Part shown: positions 26,797-37,596 of the stretch, piece by piece
How positions within the stretch are numbered: position 1 is the stretch's first letter
Layout of the letters: every line of letters starts with the position of its first letter
Source of the DNA: Parapontixanthobacter aurantiacus
GTDB lineage: Bacteria > Pseudomonadota > Alphaproteobacteria > Sphingomonadales > Sphingomonadaceae
Length of the DNA: 64,000 nucleotides
Direction of reading: 5' to 3'
NCBI RefSeq assembly: GCF_009827635.1
Contig: NZ_WTYW01000002.1
Location: forward strand, 186,001 to 250,000
Translations under genes and position numbers: made by a program
Notes under the pieces: generated by a model
Seen by the model: the letters and a program-made list of their open reading frames with translations, nothing else
The model's database searches: none
Told to the model about the DNA's origin: nothing

Positions 26797-27345
26797 TCAG
26801 TCAGCGCCCTTTGCGGCAGCCTGCTTCGCGCGTTCGACAGCTTCCAGCACGATCTGCCGTGCTTCGGCGCGATCGCCCCACTTGCCGATCCGCACCCACT
26901 TCTCGTTTTCCAGATCCTTATAGTGCGTAAAGAAGTGCTCGATCTGCTGGAAGATGATCGAGGGCAGGTCCTTCGTTTCCCCGACATCCGAGTAATACGG
27001 GAAGGTCGTGTCGACCGGCACGCAGATAAGCTTTTCGTCGCCGCCATGCTCGTCTTCGAGATTAAGGACGCCAATCGGGCGGGCGCGCACGACGCAGCCG
27101 GCCATGAACGGGCTGCGTGCGATAACCAGCGCATCGAGCGGGTCGCCGTCCGGGGACAGTGTATGTGGGACGAAGCCGTAATTGGCCGGATAGCGCATGG
27201 GGGTATGCAAAATCCGGTCGACGAACAGCGCACCCGAAGCCTTGTCGAATTCATATTTCACCGGTTCGCCGCCGGTCGGCACCTCGACGATGACGTTGAG
27301 ATCGTCCGGCACGTTTTCTCCGGTTGGGATCATGTCGATGCGCAT
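26797..27345 (-). CDS. ppa: Inorganic pyrophosphatase (family I)
   Basis: Soluble Mg-dependent pyrophosphatase of 182 aa. The active-site motif DGDPLDAL is present, as are YGFVPHTL and [16 protein letters not shown] chose ATG at 27345 ([10 protein letters not shown]), the usual N-terminus in this order, with an AGGAAAGAAG stretch upstream; in-frame starts at 27369 and 27474 add unconserved residues. Convergent with the MscS gene, divergent from hisS. Confidence 0.95.
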   Translation of the reverse strand: MRIDMIPTGENVPDDLNVIVEVPTGGEPVKYEFDKASGALFVDRILHTPMRYPANYGFVPHTLSPDGDPLDALVIARSPFMAGCVVRARPIGVLNLEDEHGGDEKLICVPVDTTFPYYSDVGETKDLPSIIFQQIEHFFTHYKDLENEKWVRIGKWGDRAEARQIVLEAVERAKQAAAKGAD

Positions 27346-27509
27346 GGGTGTGTTCTTCTTTCCTGCCATTCGGCGTTGTCTGTTGGAGCGGAGCGGATAA
27401 CCGCCCCTTGCGAATGCGCCAACCACAAAAATGTTGCGATGCGGTAAAACGGCGTTCCGTTGCGGCGCGAGCATTGCGGCGAAGCGCGCCTGCGACTAAG
27501 CGCGCTGGC

Positions 27510-28907
27510 ATGGCGAAGAACACACCACAGGCCATTCGCGGCACCCAGGATATCTTCGAAGAGGCAGAAGCGTTCTCCTTCGTCGTCGATACGTTCGAAC
27601 GGGTCCGGAAGCTTTATCGCTTCCGCCGGATCGAAATGCCGGTGTTCGAACGCACAGAAGTGTTTTCGCGCCCGCTGGGCGAAACGACGGACGTCGTGTC
27701 GAAGGAGATGTATTCCTTCGAGGATCGCGGCGGCGAATCGCTGACACTACGCCCTGAATTTACCGCCGGGATCGCCCGCGCCTATCTTACCAACGGGTGG
27801 CAGCAGCATGCGCCTCTGAAGGTAGCGACCCACGGCCCGCTGTTCCGCTACGAACGCCCGCAAAAGGGTCGCTTTCGCCAGTTCCACCAGATCAATGCCG
27901 AGATCCTGGGCGCCGCCGACCCGCAAGCGGATGTCGAGTTGCTGGCCATGGCGGATCAGGTCCTGCGAGAGCTCGGCATCGAGGGGGTGACGCTTAATCT
28001 CAATACGCTGGGCGATCCCGAAAGCCGCGAAGCGTGGCGCGCGGCGTTGGTCGAGTATTTCGAAGCGCATCGCGGCGACCTTAGCGAAGACAGCGTGACG
28101 CGGCTCGAACAAAACCCCCTGCGCATCCTCGACAGCAAGGACCGCGGCGACATGGCGCTGGTCAAGGATGCACCGACGATCGACGACTATCTGACGGATG
28201 AGGCGAGCAGCTTCTTCGACAGCGTGACGAGCGGGCTCGATGCAGCAGGAGTATCCTGGCGGCGAGCGCCGCGCCTCGTCCGCGGCTTCGACTATTACCG
28301 GCACACTGCTTTCGAATTCATTCCTGACGAGGGCAGCACGGCGGCTGACGCTCTCGGCAGCCAGAGCACCGTCCTAGGCGGCGGACGCTATGACGGGTTG
28401 ATGGAGACGCTCGGCGGGGCGCATACACCGTCGGTCGGCTGGGCCGCGGGGATCGAACGGCTGGCGATGCTGGTAACCGCATCGGGAAAAGTCAGCGATA
28501 ATCATCTCGATGCAGCCATCATCCCGATGACCGATGCGGCCTTGGCGGCCGCTCTCGATCTTGCGCGCGATCTCCGCGGGCAATGGCAGACGGTCGAAAT
28601 CTTTGGAACGGGGAAGATTAAGAGGCGGATGGCAAGGGCCGACGAGGCCGGCGCGCTGGTCGCGGTGCTGATCGGCGAGGACGAACTTTCCTCCGGCGAG
28701 GTCACGGTCAAGGATTTGCACGAAGGCGAGCAGGTTCGTACGGCACCCTCCGATGTCGGCGACATCGTCGCGAAGGCACAGAATGCTTACTACATGCGCA
28801 GCTGGCGCGAACAGGGGATCGACATTCCCGACATGGATGCGTGGCCTGACGATTTGCCGGATGACTTCTTCGCCAACCCAGAAGACCGGCACAGGGATTT
28901 CGAGTGA
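27510..28907 (+). CDS. hisS: Histidyl-tRNA synthetase
   Basis: Class II aminoacyl-tRNA synthetase of 465 aa. Motif 1 region [15 protein letters not shown], motif 2 [19 protein letters not shown], His-A site [15 protein letters not shown] and motif 3 [11 protein letters not shown] are present; an anticodon-binding domain follows, then an acidic tail. ATG at 27510 ([15 protein letters not shown]) gives the standard N-terminus. Its stop overlaps the GTG of prfA (GTGA), starting a coupled hisS-prfA-prmC cluster. Confidence 0.95.
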   Translation: MAKNTPQAIRGTQDIFEEAEAFSFVVDTFERVRKLYRFRRIEMPVFERTEVFSRPLGETTDVVSKEMYSFEDRGGESLTLRPEFTAGIARAYLTNGWQQHAPLKVATHGPLFRYERPQKGRFRQFHQINAEILGAADPQADVELLAMADQVLRELGIEGVTLNLNTLGDPESREAWRAALVEYFEAHRGDLSEDSVTRLEQNPLRILDSKDRGDMALVKDAPTIDDYLTDEASSFFDSVTSGLDAAGVSWRRAPRLVRGFDYYRHTAFEFIPDEGSTAADALGSQSTVLGGGRYDGLMETLGGAHTPSVGWAAGIERLAMLVTASGKVSDNHLDAAIIPMTDAALAAALDLARDLRGQWQTVEIFGTGKIKRRMARADEAGALVAVLIGEDELSSGEVTVKDLHEGEQVRTAPSDVGDIVAKAQNAYYMRSWREQGIDIPDMDAWPDDLPDDFFANPEDRHRDFE

Positions 28908-29971
28908 ATATCCCCGCGGAACGGCTCGACCAGATTGCTAATCGCTTCGCCGAGATCGAAGCCCGGCTCGCTTCGGGCACGCTCGAAGGCGAGGAATTCG
29001 TGCAGGCCAGCCGCGATTACGCCGAACTCGAGCCGGTGGCGAAACTCGCGGGCGAAGTGCGGTCCATGCGCGCCGAACGCGAAGAACTGGGCGCGATGCT
29101 GTCCGATCCCGAAATGAAGGCGCTGGCGGAGGAAGACCTTTCGCGCATCCGTGACGAACTGCCGAAGAAGGAACGCGCTCTTGCCCTTGCAATGCTGCCG
29201 CGCGACAGTGCCGATGCGCGGCCCGCCATGCTGGAAATCCGGGCCGGAACGGGCGGCGACGAGGCTGCGCTGTTCGCCGGCGATCTCTACCGCATGTACG
29301 AGAAATTCGCTGCAGAGCAGGGCTGGCGGGTCGAGCCGGTCATTATGAACGCCGCCGAAGTGGGCGGCTTCAAGGAAATCGTCGCCAACGTGACCGGGCA
29401 AGGCGTGTTCGCAAAGCTGAAGTTCGAAAGCGGCGTTCATCGCGTGCAACGTGTGCCGGTGACCGAAAGCGGCGGACGCATTCACACCTCCGCCGCGACC
29501 GTGGCGGTGTTGCCTGAGCCCGAGGAAGTCGATGTCGCGATCGACGATGGCGACCTCAAGATCGACATCTACCGCGCAAGCGGTGCCGGGGGGCAGCACG
29601 TCAACACGACCGACTCCGCCGTACGCTTGACCCACATCCCGACCGGGCTCGTGGTCATCCAGCAGGACGAGCGCAGCCAGCATAAGAACCGCGCCAAGGC
29701 AATGCAGGTGCTCCGCACCCGGTTATACGACTTGAAACGTGCCGAGGCGCAGGGCGCGGAAGCCGAAGCGCGCAGGGCGATGGTCGGAAGCGGCGATCGT
29801 TCGGAACGTATTCGCACCTATAATTTCCCGCAGGGACGCGTGACCGATCACCGCATCGGATTGACCTTGCACAAGCTGCCCGAAATTCTCGAGGGCACGG
29901 GTCTTGCCGAAATGGTCGATGCCCTGATCGCGGAGGACGAGGCGAAGCGGCTCGCCGCGATGGATACGTGA
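28904..29971 (+). CDS. prfA: Peptide chain release factor 1
   Basis: Terminates translation at UAA and UAG. 355 aa with the PxT anticodon-mimic tripeptide ([12 protein letters not shown]) that distinguishes RF1 from RF2 and the catalytic GGQ in [19 protein letters not shown] start at 28904 overlaps the hisS stop; the stop overlaps the prmC GTG start. An intact RF1 matters for the amber codon in the rhodopsin gene: UAG should act as a stop in this organism. Confidence 0.96.
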   Translation: MNIPAERLDQIANRFAEIEARLASGTLEGEEFVQASRDYAELEPVAKLAGEVRSMRAEREELGAMLSDPEMKALAEEDLSRIRDELPKKERALALAMLPRDSADARPAMLEIRAGTGGDEAALFAGDLYRMYEKFAAEQGWRVEPVIMNAAEVGGFKEIVANVTGQGVFAKLKFESGVHRVQRVPVTESGGRIHTSAATVAVLPEPEEVDVAIDDGDLKIDIYRASGAGGQHVNTTDSAVRLTHIPTGLVVIQQDERSQHKNRAKAMQVLRTRLYDLKRAEAQGAEAEARRAMVGSGDRSERIRTYNFPQGRVTDHRIGLTLHKLPEILEGTGLAEMVDALIAEDEAKRLAAMDT

Positions 29972-30831
29972 CCGCAGTAGGAGAAGCGCTGCGTAGCGCG
30001 GCAGAGAAGCTCGCCGAAACGTCCGATACCGCTCGTCTCGATGCCGAATTGCTGATGGCTCATGCGCTTGGCGTCTCGCGTTCCGATATGCTGCTTCGCC
30101 ATATGACTGCCGAAGCCCCGGAAGATTTCGCGGCGCTGGTCGAGCGCCGTGCGGCACACGAACCCGTCGCCTATCTGACCGGCCAGCAGGAATTTTATGG
30201 CCTCGAATTGTCGGTGACGCGGGACGTTCTGATCCCTCGCGGGGATAGCGAGACCTTGATCGAAGCAGCGCGTTCTCATTTCACCGACGGTAACCCGCCC
30301 GTGCGCATCTGCGATCTGGGCACCGGTTCGGGTGCGCTCCTTCTCGCCGCGCTGTCCGTCTGGCGACAAGCTGCGGGTGTGGGCGTCGAGCGTAGCTATG
30401 GGGCTATTCGCATCGCGAAGCGCAATGCCTGTGCGTTTGACTTTGCCGATCGGGTCACGCTCTACCGCCGCGACTGGCGGAAAACGGGTTGGCAGCGGGA
30501 TCTCGGAAGGTTCGATCTGCTCCTGTGCAACCCGCCCTATGTCGAGGCGGACGCAGACCTCGAACCCGGCGTAGCGGATTACGAACCGAGCAGCGCCCTG
30601 TTCGCAGGGGCGGATGGTCTGGACGACTATCGTATCCTGATACCCGCGGTCGCGGACTTGCTTTTGCCCGACGGCATCGCCATCTTCGAGATCGGGAGTA
30701 CGCAATCCGACGCAGTGAGCGACCTTGCGCGACAGTTCGGCTTTCAAGCGAGCATCCATCGCGATCTCGGAGGCCGACCGCGAGCAGTGTTGCTGAAAAG
30801 AAGCGGGGATCGGGCGAAAGCGCACCGTTAA
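29968..30831 (+). CDS. prmC: Release factor glutamine methyltransferase
   Basis: Methylates the GGQ glutamine of RF1 and RF2. 287 aa with a helical N-terminal domain, [19 protein letters not shown] motif [14 protein letters not shown] and the substrate-binding [11 protein letters not shown] at 29968 overlaps the prfA stop, so enzyme and substrate are translationally coupled. Confidence 0.95.
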   Translation: MTAVGEALRSAAEKLAETSDTARLDAELLMAHALGVSRSDMLLRHMTAEAPEDFAALVERRAAHEPVAYLTGQQEFYGLELSVTRDVLIPRGDSETLIEAARSHFTDGNPPVRICDLGTGSGALLLAALSVWRQAAGVGVERSYGAIRIAKRNACAFDFADRVTLYRRDWRKTGWQRDLGRFDLLLCNPPYVEADADLEPGVADYEPSSALFAGADGLDDYRILIPAVADLLLPDGIAIFEIGSTQSDAVSDLARQFGFQASIHRDLGGRPRAVLLKRSGDRAKAHR

Positions 30832-31111
30832 CCTTTGTCGGGCGATAAGGGCTTGGCAAAAGAGCGAGGTCGGGCTAACCGTAAGGACGGTTATCGCGAT
30901 CTGCGGCACGGGGCTGCCGATTTCGACGACCGGCTCCGATATTTTGCGAGGTTCCTAGAAGGCAGCGCGGCTGCCGGACCATGCAGGGTAAGGATGCTGC
31001 CGCTCGACCGGATGAACCGGGGCGGCGTAGGAGCGGGATGATGCGACCGGCTTGGTCGCGGCAATGCGTGACTAGAGCATTTGACAGCCACGACACGAGG
31101 AAGAGTTTCCT
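30832..31111. other. 280-bp gap between prmC and the DUF4167 gene
   Basis: Probably the promoter and leader of the DUF4167 gene. It holds only short, unconvincing frames. GAGGAAG at 31097-31103 is the likely Shine-Dalgarno of the next gene. I see no RNA motif I can name. Confidence 0.4.
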
Positions 31112-31846
31112 TTGAACAACAATCGGAATAACCGTCGCCGCGGGCGCGGAAATCGTCAGCAGCAAGGCGGCAATCAGTCCAACCGGATCGACAGCCGGGC
31201 GCGGGGTAACGCGCCGCAGATGCTCGACAAGTATAAGAAACTCGCGCAGGACGCGCAGCATCACGGCGACCGGGTGCAGACCGAATACTACCTGCAATTT
31301 GCCGATCACTATTTTCGCGTCATCGCCGACAACAAGGCCCGGCAGGACGAGGCGCGTTCGAAGCGTGACGACGACCGCGACAATCGCAATGCGGACGATG
31401 ACGGCGACGACGAAACGGACAACCGCCGTGGCAATCGGCGCGGTCGGGGACGGAACGACAATCGCCAGAACGATGGCGATGAAGATTTCCAGGGCAACCG
31501 TCGCGGGCGCAAGGCTCAGGCGAACGGTCATTCGCACGACGATGATGACGATAACGATAGCGAGGAGGTGCGCAACGAAGCGCCCGCTCGCAAGCCGCGC
31601 GCCCGGCGGGCTCAGAACGATACTCCGGACGGCGCTCAGAACGAGCGGGCCAATGGCTCGGAGACGCCGAAACGGGGCCGTGGTCGGCCACGCAAGGCCG
31701 ATACGGCTGGCGAGGGCAGCGAGATCGATGCGTCGGTTCTTCCGCCTGCGATCAGTGCCGACGACGGTGCCGCCCCGCAGAGAAAGGCGCCCGTTCGCCG
31801 CCGCAAGGCGGTAAGCGACGACGGCGACGCAAGCGCAGCAGTCTGA
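31112..31846 (+). CDS. DUF4167 domain protein, nucleic-acid-binding-like
   Basis: 244 aa. The N-terminal DUF4167 domain (about 1-80) has the RNNRRRGRGNRQQQGG start and PQMLDKYKKLAQDAQHHGDR core, then YYLQFADHYFRV. The remainder is a low-complexity Arg/Asp/Asn-rich tail with an AT-hook-like RGRGRPRK at about 195. The domain is common in alphaproteobacteria; its function is unknown, but composition suggests RNA or DNA binding. Start is TTG at 31112 behind GAGGAAG. Confidence 0.85.
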   Translation: MNNNRNNRRRGRGNRQQQGGNQSNRIDSRARGNAPQMLDKYKKLAQDAQHHGDRVQTEYYLQFADHYFRVIADNKARQDEARSKRDDDRDNRNADDDGDDETDNRRGNRRGRGRNDNRQNDGDEDFQGNRRGRKAQANGHSHDDDDDNDSEEVRNEAPARKPRARRAQNDTPDGAQNERANGSETPKRGRGRPRKADTAGEGSEIDASVLPPAISADDGAAPQRKAPVRRRKAVSDDGDASAAV

Positions 31847-31867
31847 CGCTGGAATAGAGGTACGCGC

Positions 31868-33496
31868 ATGGCGGCCTCCTTCGCTGAAGAGGCAACACAT
31901 TCGGCGCCCGCAATTCGCCGATATTTCGGTATTGGGCCGCTGCTGGCCTATCCGCGGTTGTCGGCGCTTGTTTTAGGCGCTTTTGCCGCGCTTGGTTTTC
32001 AGCCGCTTTCGCTGTGGCCCCTCGCACTTCTCGCAATGGGAGCGTTCGTTCTCGGCCTGATGCAGGCCGAGACAGTCAAGCGAGCCTTCTTGCTCGGCTG
32101 GCTGTTCGGCTTCTCGCATTTCACCGTGGTCGACAACTGGATCGCGACGGCCTTCACCTATCAGGCGGAGATGCCGGCCATCCTCGGCTGGGTGGCGGTG
32201 CCCCTCCTAAGCATCTACCTCGCCATCTATCCCGCACTCGCCGCAGCCGCCGCAAGATGGCTTTCCGTCAAAGCGGGAACGAGCGTTTTCGCCGTCCTGT
32301 TCGGCGGATGCTGGATCGTGGCGGAATGGTTGAGAAGCTGGGTTTTCACCGGTTACTCCTGGGGGCCGTTCTCGCTGGCGCTGGTCGGTCCCTTTGACCG
32401 GTCGGGTCTCGCCGCTCTGCTGCCGCTTACGGGCACTTACGCGCTTTCCGGCATTGCCGTCATGGTGGCAACGCTCTGGGTCGCTTCCATCGTCGAGCGG
32501 CGCTGGATCGTGGCGGCAGTGACGGGGGTCCTGCTCGCAGGCGGAATGTACTGGCCTGCGCGAGGCGCAGAACAGGGCAGCTTGCCCGTTACGCTGGTCC
32601 AGCCGGATATCAGGCAGGACGACCTCGACAACCCCTCTCTTTACGAGAACCATTTCGCGAAGATCAGGGCGCTTTCGCTTGCGCAGCGTCCTAGCGAGAG
32701 ACGTCTTGTCCTGTGGCCCGAATCGGGCGTTCCCGACTATCTGCGCGACGGCTATCCGCAACGCTATTACGACCAGATGACGGCGGCGGGCGACCCGCGT
32801 TTCGCGCGATGGCGGATCGGGCAGGCGATCGGGGAGAACAGTCTTCTCATGACCGGTGCCGTCGACCTCGAAATCGGCGGACCTGCAGGGTTCGAGAAAG
32901 CGGTCGGCGCATACAATGCAGTGACCGTGATCGACGAGAACGGGAACCTCGAAGCGAGCTACGCCAAGGCTCATCTAGTGCCCTATGGCGAATATCTCGC
33001 ACTGCGCTGGCTGCTGGAGCCGCTGGGCGCAACGCGCCTCGTCGCCGGAACGATCGATTTCATTCCGGGTCCGGGTCCGGAAACGCTCGACCTCGGCGCT
33101 TACGGGAAGGCCGGGGTGCAGATCTGCTACGAGATCATCTTCTCAGGTCAGGTAGTCGAGGATGGCAACCGGCCCGATTACATTTTCAATCCCTCGAATG
33201 ACGGCTGGTTCGGTAGTTTTGGCCCGCCGCAGCATCTCGGACAGGCGAGAATGCGCGCGATCGAGGAAGGGCTTCCCGTCCTGCGTGCGACGACGACGGG
33301 CATCAGCGCAATTATCGACGCTCGCGGCATCGTGCGCGAACATATTCCCATGCATCGGGCCGACAGGATCGACACCGTCGTTCCTCCGGCTGCTCCGCCG
33401 ACCCTTTTTGCGCGTCTGGGCCACTGGCTCACTCTGGGATGGGCCGCCGTTCTGCTCGTCATATCGTCGGTTGCCATGCGTCGGCGCGGCAGCTAG
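31868..33496 (+). CDS. lnt: Apolipoprotein N-acyltransferase
   Basis: Inner-membrane enzyme adding the third acyl chain to lipoproteins. 542 aa with about seven hydrophobic N-terminal segments and a periplasmic nitrilase domain. Catalytic triad elements are visible: Glu in LVLWPESGVPDYL, Lys in ASYAKAHLVPYGEYL and Cys in GVQICYEIIFSG. A final transmembrane helix closes the protein. It ends in TAG, one of several normal UAG stops in the window. Confidence 0.94.
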   Translation: MAASFAEEATHSAPAIRRYFGIGPLLAYPRLSALVLGAFAALGFQPLSLWPLALLAMGAFVLGLMQAETVKRAFLLGWLFGFSHFTVVDNWIATAFTYQAEMPAILGWVAVPLLSIYLAIYPALAAAAARWLSVKAGTSVFAVLFGGCWIVAEWLRSWVFTGYSWGPFSLALVGPFDRSGLAALLPLTGTYALSGIAVMVATLWVASIVERRWIVAAVTGVLLAGGMYWPARGAEQGSLPVTLVQPDIRQDDLDNPSLYENHFAKIRALSLAQRPSERRLVLWPESGVPDYLRDGYPQRYYDQMTAAGDPRFARWRIGQAIGENSLLMTGAVDLEIGGPAGFEKAVGAYNAVTVIDENGNLEASYAKAHLVPYGEYLALRWLLEPLGATRLVAGTIDFIPGPGPETLDLGAYGKAGVQICYEIIFSGQVVEDGNRPDYIFNPSNDGWFGSFGPPQHLGQARMRAIEEGLPVLRATTTGISAIIDARGIVREHIPMHRADRIDTVVPPAAPPTLFARLGHWLTLGWAAVLLVISSVAMRRRGS

Positions 33497-33508
33497 GCAC
33501 CAGATAAA

Positions 33509-33530
33509 GACATAAAGCATTCTTTATATC
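33509..33530. promoter_or_regulatory. Palindromic operator upstream of metK
   Basis: ATAAAG-CATT-CTTTAT is a perfect inverted repeat (33512-33527), extended by GA/TC at the outer edges with one mismatch. It lies nine bases before the metK ATG in a 42-bp gap. ArsR-type SahR repressors control SAM-cycle genes in Proteobacteria from AT-rich palindromes of this kind; assigning this site to SahR is inference. The gap is too short for a SAM riboswitch. Confidence 0.5.
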
Positions 33531-33538
33531 GAGGTTTC

Positions 33539-34771
33539 ATGCGCGACAATTTTCTGTTCACTTCCGAAAGCGTTTCGGAAGGTCATCCCGACAAGGTTTC
33601 CGATCAGATTTCCGATGCCATCGTCGATCTGTTCCTGTCGAAGGACCCCGAATCGCGCGTCGCCTGCGAAACGATGACGACGACGCAGCGGGTTGTGCTG
33701 TCGGGCGAGATACGCTGCCGCGAAGTCTATGACGAAAGCCGCGACGAGTGGGAACTGAACGGCTTTTGGGCGCCGGGCGCGCGTGACGAGATCGAGCGGG
33801 TGGTCCGCGATACGGTTCGCGAAATCGGCTATGAACAGGACGGCTTTCACTGGCGCACCCTGACCTTCGAAAACCATCTCCACGGCCAATCCGCCGAGAT
33901 CGCGCAAGGCGTCGATGCCAGTGGCAACAAGGACGAGGGCGCCGGCGACCAGGGTATAATGTTCGGCTTTGCGTGCGACGAGACGCCCGACCTGATGCCC
34001 GCGACGCTCGATTACAGTCACAAGATCTTGGAACGCCTCGCAAGCGACCGGAAGGACGGCACCGCCCCCTTCCTCGAGCCTGACGCGAAGAGCCAGGTTA
34101 CGCTGCGCTACGAAAACGGAAAGCCGGTGGCGTGCACGGCGGTCGTCGTCTCGACCCAGCACGCCAAGGGATACGACAAGGGCGACAAGGAAGCCGAACT
34201 GAAGGACTATGTCCGCAAGGTCGTGGGAGAGGTCCTGCCGGACGGCTACCTTTCAGACGACACCGCATGGCATATCAACCCCACGGGGGCTTTCGAGATT
34301 GGCGGGCCGGACGGCGATGCAGGTCTTACCGGCCGCAAGATCATCGTCGACACTTACGGCGGCGCCAGCCCGCATGGTGGCGGTGCGTTTTCGGGCAAGG
34401 ATCCGACCAAGGTCGACCGCTCGGCGGCCTACATTACGCGCTATCTCGCCAAGAACATCGTCGCCGCAGGTTACGCGACGCGCTGCACAATCCAGCTTGC
34501 CTACGCCATCGGCGTCAGCGAACCACTGTCGATCTACGTCGATACGCATGGCACGGGAACGGTTGCGGATGAGACGATCGAGGAAGCGATCCGGTCAATC
34601 AAGTCGCTGGGTGGCCTGACCCCGCGCGGAATTCGGATGCACCTTGGTTTGAACAAGCCGATCTATCGCCAGAGCGCCGCTTATGGTCACTTCGGACGGA
34701 AGGCTGAGGGCGACGCGTTCCCATGGGAGCGGACTGATCTGGTCGACGAATTGAAGAACGCTATAGGCTAA
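33539..34771 (+). CDS. metK: S-adenosylmethionine synthetase
   Basis: Makes SAM from methionine and ATP. 410 aa with the N-terminal [32 protein letters not shown] and the glycine-rich [19 protein letters not shown]. It is slightly longer than the usual 385-400. ATG at 33539 follows CGAGG. It ends convergently 20 bases from the CaiB-type gene. Confidence 0.96.
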   Translation: MRDNFLFTSESVSEGHPDKVSDQISDAIVDLFLSKDPESRVACETMTTTQRVVLSGEIRCREVYDESRDEWELNGFWAPGARDEIERVVRDTVREIGYEQDGFHWRTLTFENHLHGQSAEIAQGVDASGNKDEGAGDQGIMFGFACDETPDLMPATLDYSHKILERLASDRKDGTAPFLEPDAKSQVTLRYENGKPVACTAVVVSTQHAKGYDKGDKEAELKDYVRKVVGEVLPDGYLSDDTAWHINPTGAFEIGGPDGDAGLTGRKIIVDTYGGASPHGGGAFSGKDPTKVDRSAAYITRYLAKNIVAAGYATRCTIQLAYAIGVSEPLSIYVDTHGTGTVADETIEEAIRSIKSLGGLTPRGIRMHLGLNKPIYRQSAAYGHFGRKAEGDAFPWERTDLVDELKNAIG

Positions 34772-34791
34772 GGCTTCTGCGCTGGCGGCGG

Positions 34792-35943
34792 TCAGGTTCG
34801 ATCGTCGTCGGCGCCTAGGGCAGGTGAGGGTCGGTCGAGCGCAAGTTCTGCATCGGAAAAGCGAAAAGGGCTTCTTATGCCCCGCACGCCATCAAGTTCG
34901 ACCACCATGTTTCGGGCCCGTGTCTGAGGATCGGCGAAAACTTCGTCCAGCTCGTTGATCGGTCCGGCAGGTATGCCCGCCGTCGCGCATTTGCGTAGCA
35001 AGTCCTCACGAGACCACTTTTCCGTTTCCTCAGCGATAATGCTGTCGATGAGTTGGCGATGCGCGATCCGCCCGGCATTTGTGCCGAACCGCTCATCATC
35101 GAGCAGGTCCGCGCGCTCAAGCACTTTCAGCAATTTGCGGAAGAGGCCGTCATTGGCCGGTGCCAGAACGACCGGGCCGTCCTTCGTCGGGAAAACGCCA
35201 TAGGCGCTGACCTGCGCATGGGCATTGCCCATTCGTGGCGGGTTCGCATCGCTCGCGAAATAGGTCATCGCCTGATTGGCGAGCATTCCGACCGAGCAGT
35301 CGAACAGGCTCATGTCGATCCACTGACCCTTGCCGGTGCGATCCCGCATGAGCAAAGCCGCCTGAATTGCATTGGCGGACCACAGGCCGCAGGAAAGGTC
35401 GCTGATCGATAGGCCGTGCTTCATCGGCTCCCCATCGGGTTCGCCGGTCAGCGACATCATGCCGCTCATGGCCTGCACGACGAAATCGTAGCCTGGTTCG
35501 TCGCGTCTCGGGCCGGTCTGGCCGAAGCCGCTGATGGAGCAGTAGACGATGGCGGGGTCGGCGACGGACAGGTTCGCGTAGTCGAGCCCGAACTTGCTCA
35601 GAGCACCCGGTTTGAAGTTCTCGAGAACGACGTCGGCGCCGCGGGATAGCTGTTTGACTGAGGCGAGCATGGCATCGTCATTGAAGTCCGCGACAATGCT
35701 TCGCTTTCCGCGGTTGCAGGCATGGTAGTAAGCAGCCGTGCGCTCGCCCTCATGCTCGATGAATGGCGGACCCCATTGGCGTGTTCCGTCCCCGTCGGGG
35801 CTTTCCACTTTGATGACGTCAGCCCCGAGATCGGCAAGGATCTGGCCGCAGAACGGGCCGGCCAGGACACGCGCCAGTTCGAGTACCCGCACCCCCGCCA
35901 GCGGAGCGTTCGGATTGCGCGGTGTGTCCAGCCAGTCGGCCAT
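34792..35943 (-). CDS. CaiB/BaiF-type (class III) CoA transferase
   Basis: 383 aa. Family motifs: LAGVRVLELARVLAGPF and DLGADVIKVESPDGDGTR at the N-terminus, DFNDDAML, SGFGQTGP, and the region DEPGYDFVVQAMSG that carries the expected catalytic Asp. Acyl specificity is not predictable. It is the last gene of a four-gene minus-strand operon with scoA, a phosphatase and scoB (eight bases after scoB), so it likely acts in acyl-CoA or ketone-body metabolism. ATG at 35943 fits the conserved start; the longer open frame upstream overlaps scoB. Confidence 0.92.
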   Translation of the reverse strand: MADWLDTPRNPNAPLAGVRVLELARVLAGPFCGQILADLGADVIKVESPDGDGTRQWGPPFIEHEGERTAAYYHACNRGKRSIVADFNDDAMLASVKQLSRGADVVLENFKPGALSKFGLDYANLSVADPAIVYCSISGFGQTGPRRDEPGYDFVVQAMSGMMSLTGEPDGEPMKHGLSISDLSCGLWSANAIQAALLMRDRTGKGQWIDMSLFDCSVGMLANQAMTYFASDANPPRMGNAHAQVSAYGVFPTKDGPVVLAPANDGLFRKLLKVLERADLLDDERFGTNAGRIAHRQLIDSIIAEETEKWSREDLLRKCATAGIPAGPINELDEVFADPQTRARNMVVELDGVRGIRSPFRFSDAELALDRPSPALGADDDRT

Positions 35944-35951
35944 GGAACAGA

Positions 35952-36617
35952 TCAGCCCAGTGCGACCTCGTATTTCGCGGTTGTCTTCTCTGCGATCTCG
36001 TCTGCCGTGACGCCCGGCGCGAGTTCGATGAGGCGGAACGGGCTGTCGTGATCGGGTCGATGGAAGACCCCGAGATTGGTGATGATCATGTCCACGACGT
36101 TCGTGCCCGTAAGCGGCAGGGTGCATTCGGGAATGAATTTCGGGCTGCCATCCTTGGCATTGTGATCCATGACGACGATGATCTTCTTCACGCCTGCGAC
36201 GAGGTCCATCGCGCCGCCCATGCCCTTGATCATCTTGCCGGGGATCATCCAGTTGGCGATGTCGCCATTCTCGGCAACCTCCATCGCGCCCAGCACGGTC
36301 AGGTCGATATGCCCGCCGCGGATCATCGCAAAACTCGTGGCGCTGTCGAAGTAAGCCGAATGCGGCAGTTCGCTGATGGTCTGCTTACCCGCATTGATGA
36401 GGTCGGCGTCCACCTCGTCCGGATAGGGAAACGGCCCGATGCCAAGCATGCCGTTCTCGCTCTGCAAGGTGACGTGCATCCCTTCGGGAATGTGGTTCGC
36501 GACGAGTGTCGGGATGCCGATCCCCAGATTGACGTAAAACCCGTCTTCCAGTTCCTTCGCGGCTCTCGCGGCCATGTCGTCACGGTCCCAGCCGGTCTTT
36601 TGTGCAATGTCGCTCAT
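35952..36617 (-). CDS. scoB: 3-oxoacid CoA-transferase subunit B
   Basis: 221 aa beta subunit of succinyl-CoA:3-ketoacid CoA transferase. The catalytic Glu lies in [15 protein letters not shown]; other family blocks are [16 protein letters not shown] and [15 protein letters not shown] at 36617 is separated by one base from the stop of the phosphatase gene. Partner of scoA, from which it is separated by one intervening gene. Confidence 0.95.
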   Translation of the reverse strand: MSDIAQKTGWDRDDMAARAAKELEDGFYVNLGIGIPTLVANHIPEGMHVTLQSENGMLGIGPFPYPDEVDADLINAGKQTISELPHSAYFDSATSFAMIRGGHIDLTVLGAMEVAENGDIANWMIPGKMIKGMGGAMDLVAGVKKIIVVMDHNAKDGSPKFIPECTLPLTGTNVVDMIITNLGVFHRPDHDSPFRLIELAPGVTADEIAEKTTAKYEVALG

Positions 36618-36618
36618 G

Positions 36619-37596
36619 TCAGTCGCTTTCGCTTGTCGTGTCGGGTTGCCAGCGCGCATCGGGCGGGAAAACTTCCCCGATAGTGCCCTTGATGGATGCA
36701 CCGTAAACAGGGTTGGGAAGGAGGAACCAGCCATTGCCCCAAAGAGCGGCGTATTCGCCGCGTCCTGCCAGCCTGCGCCGGTCCTGCACGCTGAGTTCGG
36801 GGTCATTGAAGCGGTCGGCGAAGTCGCCCAGATTGTCTCCGGCAAGGGCGATTACGCAATAGTTCTTCGCGATCGCCGCGCGTCGCAAGTCCTTCGCGCT
36901 TCCACTCGCATCGTCCCCTTTAAGGAACAGGGTTTCGCCATGCCTGGCTGGTCCGAGACCTGCAGCATTCAGAGCCTGCTCGGTGTCGACAGCGTTGCGA
37001 GCATTGCGGTTTGTGTTGAATATCGGGGTAATTCCGGCATCGCGCAGTTCCCGCAGTGCCGTCACGGCACCCGGCACCGGTGCGATGGCGACCCCGCCGC
37101 TGCGCTCCCATGCGTCCCAGCGGTCGGGATCGAACCCGGCACCGCGAACGGCTTGATCGTATTCCGCACCGAGATTGAGGAGCACGGTCTCGTCCACGTC
37201 GAATATAACCGCCAGCGGCTTCAGGCGGGAGCCATCCATGCAGGAAGCCTGTGAGAGGCCGTTATCACTTTCCGGCAGTCCCATGACGACCGATTGCGGA
37301 ATGCTTCGCTGACGCGCCTTGGCAACAGCGAAGTCGATGAGCGCGCGATAGGTCTGGATGGACGCGCCCGCCGCTTCGCCCGAACCGTAAAGCCAGCGCA
37401 TCGTATCGGGAGCATCTGCCTCGAGCGGATCGGCCGGTTCCGCGCTCACTGCCTGCATGGTTTCACCGACACTTTGCATCGCTGCCGCCGCGTCACGTGC
37501 CGCGGCCTGCATTCTAGCCTCATCGTCCGGCACGGTCGCGCAGCCTGCTAGCTGCAGCGCCAGGAGCGAGCCAGCGATGGCTGCGGGCGCTTTCAT
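36619..37596 (-). CDS. Lipoprotein HAD acid phosphatase (class B/e(P4)-like)
   Basis: 325 aa. A lipoprotein signal ends LALQLAGC (Cys19). The HAD motif I is [12 protein letters not shown] with Asp133 and Asp135; motif II is [10 protein letters not shown] and the later LAGDNLGDF holds the metal-binding acidic residues. Closest to HAD acid phosphatases of the OlpA/e(P4) type, which are surface or periplasmic nucleotidases. It is embedded between scoA and scoB: its ATG overlaps the scoA stop and its stop is one base from scoB, which is unusual for a secreted enzyme. Confidence 0.87.
   Translation of the reverse strand: MKAPAAIAGSLLALQLAGCATVPDDEARMQAAARDAAAAMQSVGETMQAVSAEPADPLEADAPDTMRWLYGSGEAAGASIQTYRALIDFAVAKARQRSIPQSVVMGLPESDNGLSQASCMDGSRLKPLAVIFDVDETVLLNLGAEYDQAVRGAGFDPDRWDAWERSGGVAIAPVPGAVTALRELRDAGITPIFNTNRNARNAVDTEQALNAAGLGPARHGETLFLKGDDASGSAKDLRRAAIAKNYCVIALAGDNLGDFADRFNDPELSVQDRRRLAGRGEYAALWGNGWFLLPNPVYGASIKGTIGEVFPPDARWQPDTTSESD

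Noticed and set aside
33497-33538. SAM riboswitch upstream of metK
   Set aside because: Only 42 bases separate lnt and metK, too short for known SAM aptamers; a palindromic operator occupies the space.
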